This document shows positions 5,678 through 6,797 of a stretch of DNA of 6,797 nucleotides, in pieces (the stretch's first letter is position 1; every line of letters starts with the position of its first letter). The stretch comes from M55B127 sp035269185 (GTDB lineage Bacteria; Bacillota; Halanaerobiia; Halanaerobiales; M55B127). A program made the translations under genes and the position numbers. The stretch lies in NCBI GenBank assembly GCA_964430875.1, contig CAYSHP010000104.1, positions 1 through 6,797 of the forward strand, given 5' to 3'. The notes under the pieces were generated by a model. It saw nothing but the letters and a program-made list of their open reading frames with translations. It was not told where the DNA came from and made no database searches.

Positions 5678-6109
5678 TTGGTTAATAAAAATGTAATTAA
5701 CAATAAATTAAAAGAATTAAATAAGAATTTGAAACAACTTCATAATTATCAGGGGATCAACACAAAACAATTACATAACAATATGGGTAAACTTTGGGCT
5801 ATAGAAAGAGGACTCCAGCTTAGTATACAAATTATACTTGATATTGGAAATCATATTTTAGCAGATAAAGGAATTACAGTGGAAAATTATGCTGATATTT
5901 TTCAGGAATTGATTAACCAAGAAATTATCCCAGAACAATATGGTAAAAAAATTAAGGATATGGCTGGTTTTAGAAATATTTTAGTTCATGAATATGCTGA
6001 AGTAGATTTGAATGTAATTGTAGAAGTATTAGAAAACAGTCTTGATGATTTTGAGAAGTTTGCTTTTTATATTAATAGGTATTTAGAAAATGAAGATATT
6101 AAAAATTAA
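5678..6109 (+). CDS. hepT: HepT-type HEPN toxin
   Basis: The 143-residue, all-helical product carries the HEPN motif R-x4-H-x-Y as R99-N-I-L-V-H104-E-Y106 (FRNILVHEY). In characterised HepT proteins the R and H serve RNA cleavage, and the tyrosine is the site modified by MntA. All three are intact, so this should be a live toxin held by its partner. The preceding region (37-60, MGKLWAIERGLQLSIQIILDIGNHI) is typical of the family. TTG 5678 is preferred to the upstream TTG at 5663 because of ribosome-binding-site spacing. A TTG start and a site overlapping the antitoxin gene would keep toxin yield low and tied to antitoxin translation. Pairing with mntA is decisive; the RNA target cannot be told from sequence. 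Confidence 0.9.
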   Translation: MVNKNVINNKLKELNKNLKQLHNYQGINTKQLHNNMGKLWAIERGLQLSIQIILDIGNHILADKGITVENYADIFQELINQEIIPEQYGKKIKDMAGFRNILVHEYAEVDLNVIVEVLENSLDDFEKFAFYINRYLENEDIKN

Positions 6110-6138
6110 TATCCATAGGCAAAAATATAAACGGAAAG

Positions 6139-6185
6139 ACCATGTAAAAGTTAGAACAAGGTAATAATATATTTTTTATTTTTTT
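6139..6185 (+). terminator. Possible weak terminator after hepT
   Basis: ACCATGT (6139-6145) and ACAAGGT (6156-6162) can form six pairs with one A-A mismatch, followed after about 8 nt by a long T-rich run (6170-6185). The mismatch and the distance to the T-run make this doubtful. Confidence 0.25.
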
Positions 6186-6208
6186 CGTAAAATGTATATT
6201 TTGCGAAA
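6183..6208 (+). repeat. 26-bp imperfect palindrome between hepT and degV
   Basis: TTTCGTAAAAT (6183-6193) and ATTTTGCGAAA (6198-6208) are 11-nt arms around GTAT, with a single G-T mismatch. The T-run precedes the stem on the plus strand, so it is not a standard terminator in either direction. Its length and compactness suggest a dimeric regulator's operator, or a hairpin in the transcript. Confidence 0.6.
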
Positions 6209-6245
6209 TAATACCCATTTTTTAACTAAATATAGGCTAAAATAC

Positions 6246-6274
6246 TTTAAAAACCTCTATTTTTATTTTATAAT
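6246..6274 (+). promoter_or_regulatory. Predicted degV promoter
   Basis: TTTAAA (6246-6251, four matches to TTGACA) and TATAAT (6269-6274) are 17 nt apart. A start near 6281 would give a leader of about 46 nt that contains a T7 run right after its first bases. Confidence 0.45.
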
Positions 6275-6313
6275 ATATAAATAAGGTCTTTTTTTATTAT
6301 TAAATAACTTTTT

Positions 6314-6318
6314 GGAGG
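6314..6318 (+). promoter_or_regulatory. Ribosome-binding site that fixes the degV start
   Basis: GGAGG lies 8 nt before the TTG at 6327. The other in-frame TTG, at 6321, is only 2 nt away and is excluded. Confidence 0.8.
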
Positions 6319-6326
6319 TTTTGAAT

Positions 6327-6797
6327 TTGAAATTAAATATAATTGCAGATAGTTCCTGTGATCTACCAGAAAAATATTTAAAAAATATTAAGTTAGCACC
6401 TATGACTTTAAAATTTAAAGATGAAGTTTTTCAGGACCGGGTTGATATTTCTCCTGCTGCTTTTTATAAAAAAATAAAATCAATTAATTACAGTCCTGGA
6501 TCAGCTGCTCCTTCAGCTGGTGATTTTCTTAAACATATAAAAAAAGATCATGATAATTTTATAATTGCAATTTCTTCTGCTTTAAGTAGTAGTTATAATA
6601 ATGCCTTGGTTGCTAAGGACCTATTTTTAGATAAAGTTAATGATGGTGTTGATGGTGTAGTCCATGTCTTCGATACACTCAATGCTTCGGTTGGTGAAGG
6701 TTTAGTTATTCTAAAACTACTCGAGCTTAGAGAAAAAAGTGCGTCCAATAGTACAGTCCTAAATGAGTTAGGCTCTTATATAGAGGGTCTAAATACC
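6327..6797 (+). CDS. DegV/FakB-family fatty-acid-binding protein, N-terminal part (3' end outside window)
   Basis: DegV-family proteins bind a long-chain fatty acid; several (FakB) present it to the kinase FakA for phosphorylation and entry into phospholipid synthesis. From a TTG at 6327 the frame is open to the window end, giving 157 of a usual ~280 residues. It starts MKLNIIADSSCDLP, the family's D-S-S/T-C-D-L opening, followed by SAAPSAGDF (59-67, equivalent to the TSQPS-GDF lipid loop), AISSALSSSYNNA (81-93) and HVFDTLNASVGEG (113-125). In the lipid loop the usual T-S-Q is S-A-A, though the serine at 63 is kept, so head-group contacts may differ. No FakA partner is visible here. It has its own likely promoter and is probably not part of the toxin-antitoxin unit. 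Confidence 0.9.
   Translation, partial: MKLNIIADSSCDLPEKYLKNIKLAPMTLKFKDEVFQDRVDISPAAFYKKIKSINYSPGSAAPSAGDFLKHIKKDHDNFIIAISSALSSSYNNALVAKDLFLDKVNDGVDGVVHVFDTLNASVGEGLVILKLLELREKSASNSTVLNELGSYIEGLNT

Noticed and set aside
6135..6291. Long-range pairing AAAGACC (6135-6141) with GGTCTTT (6285-6291)
   Set aside because: Seven pairs across about 140 nt are not significant in this composition, and a promoter probably lies between.
1..6797. CRISPR arrays, tRNA or rRNA genes, insertion sequences, attachment sites
   Set aside because: No regularly spaced repeats, RNA-gene signatures, transposase frames or target duplications are visible on either strand.

Overview
The window is AT-rich, gene-dense bacterial chromosome. 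The sequence points to a low-GC Firmicute. It has strong GGAGG ribosome-binding sites, frequent TTG starts, a SOS box of the Bacillus type (GAAC-N4-GTTC) and a lexA/yneA divergon. The diaminopimelate aminotransferase (DapL) route and family-4 uracil-DNA glycosylase suggest an anaerobic lineage. A Halanaerobiales-like or clostridial origin is my best guess, from impression only; no marker here fixes the genus.

Region 1 (1-3953, plus strand) looks like one co-directional transcription unit: the 3' end of miaA (tRNA A37 prenylation), hfq (RNA chaperone), dapF, dapL, a small exported TPR protein, and a family-4 uracil-DNA glycosylase. Gaps are 2-28 nt and hfq/dapF overlap by 11 nt. DapL and DapF act in succession, turning tetrahydrodipicolinate into LL-DAP and then meso-DAP for lysine and peptidoglycan.

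Region 2 (3950-5160) is the SOS control block. lexA runs on the minus strand and converges on the glycosylase gene, sharing a palindromic CTAG with it. Divergently, a small membrane-anchored LysM protein of the YneA type (SOS cell-division inhibitor) is read on the plus strand. The intergenic region holds promoters for both genes, two good LexA boxes and one weaker box. One good box sits in the spacer of a near-consensus yneA promoter and the other overlaps the lexA -35.

Region 3 (5160-6110) is a MntA-HepT (MNT-HEPN) toxin-antitoxin pair. The antitoxin nucleotidyltransferase comes first and the toxin follows 4 nt later from a TTG start. An AT-only hairpin lies just ahead of the antitoxin ribosome-binding site.

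Region 4 (6110-6797) is a 217-nt non-coding stretch with a 26-bp palindrome and a likely promoter. It is followed by the 5' part of a DegV/FakB-type fatty-acid-binding protein gene that runs off the window.

I see no clearly new system. The points most worth a second look are the LexA box layout, the four-base convergent overlap of udg and lexA, the start of the TPR gene, and the palindromes flanking the toxin-antitoxin pair.
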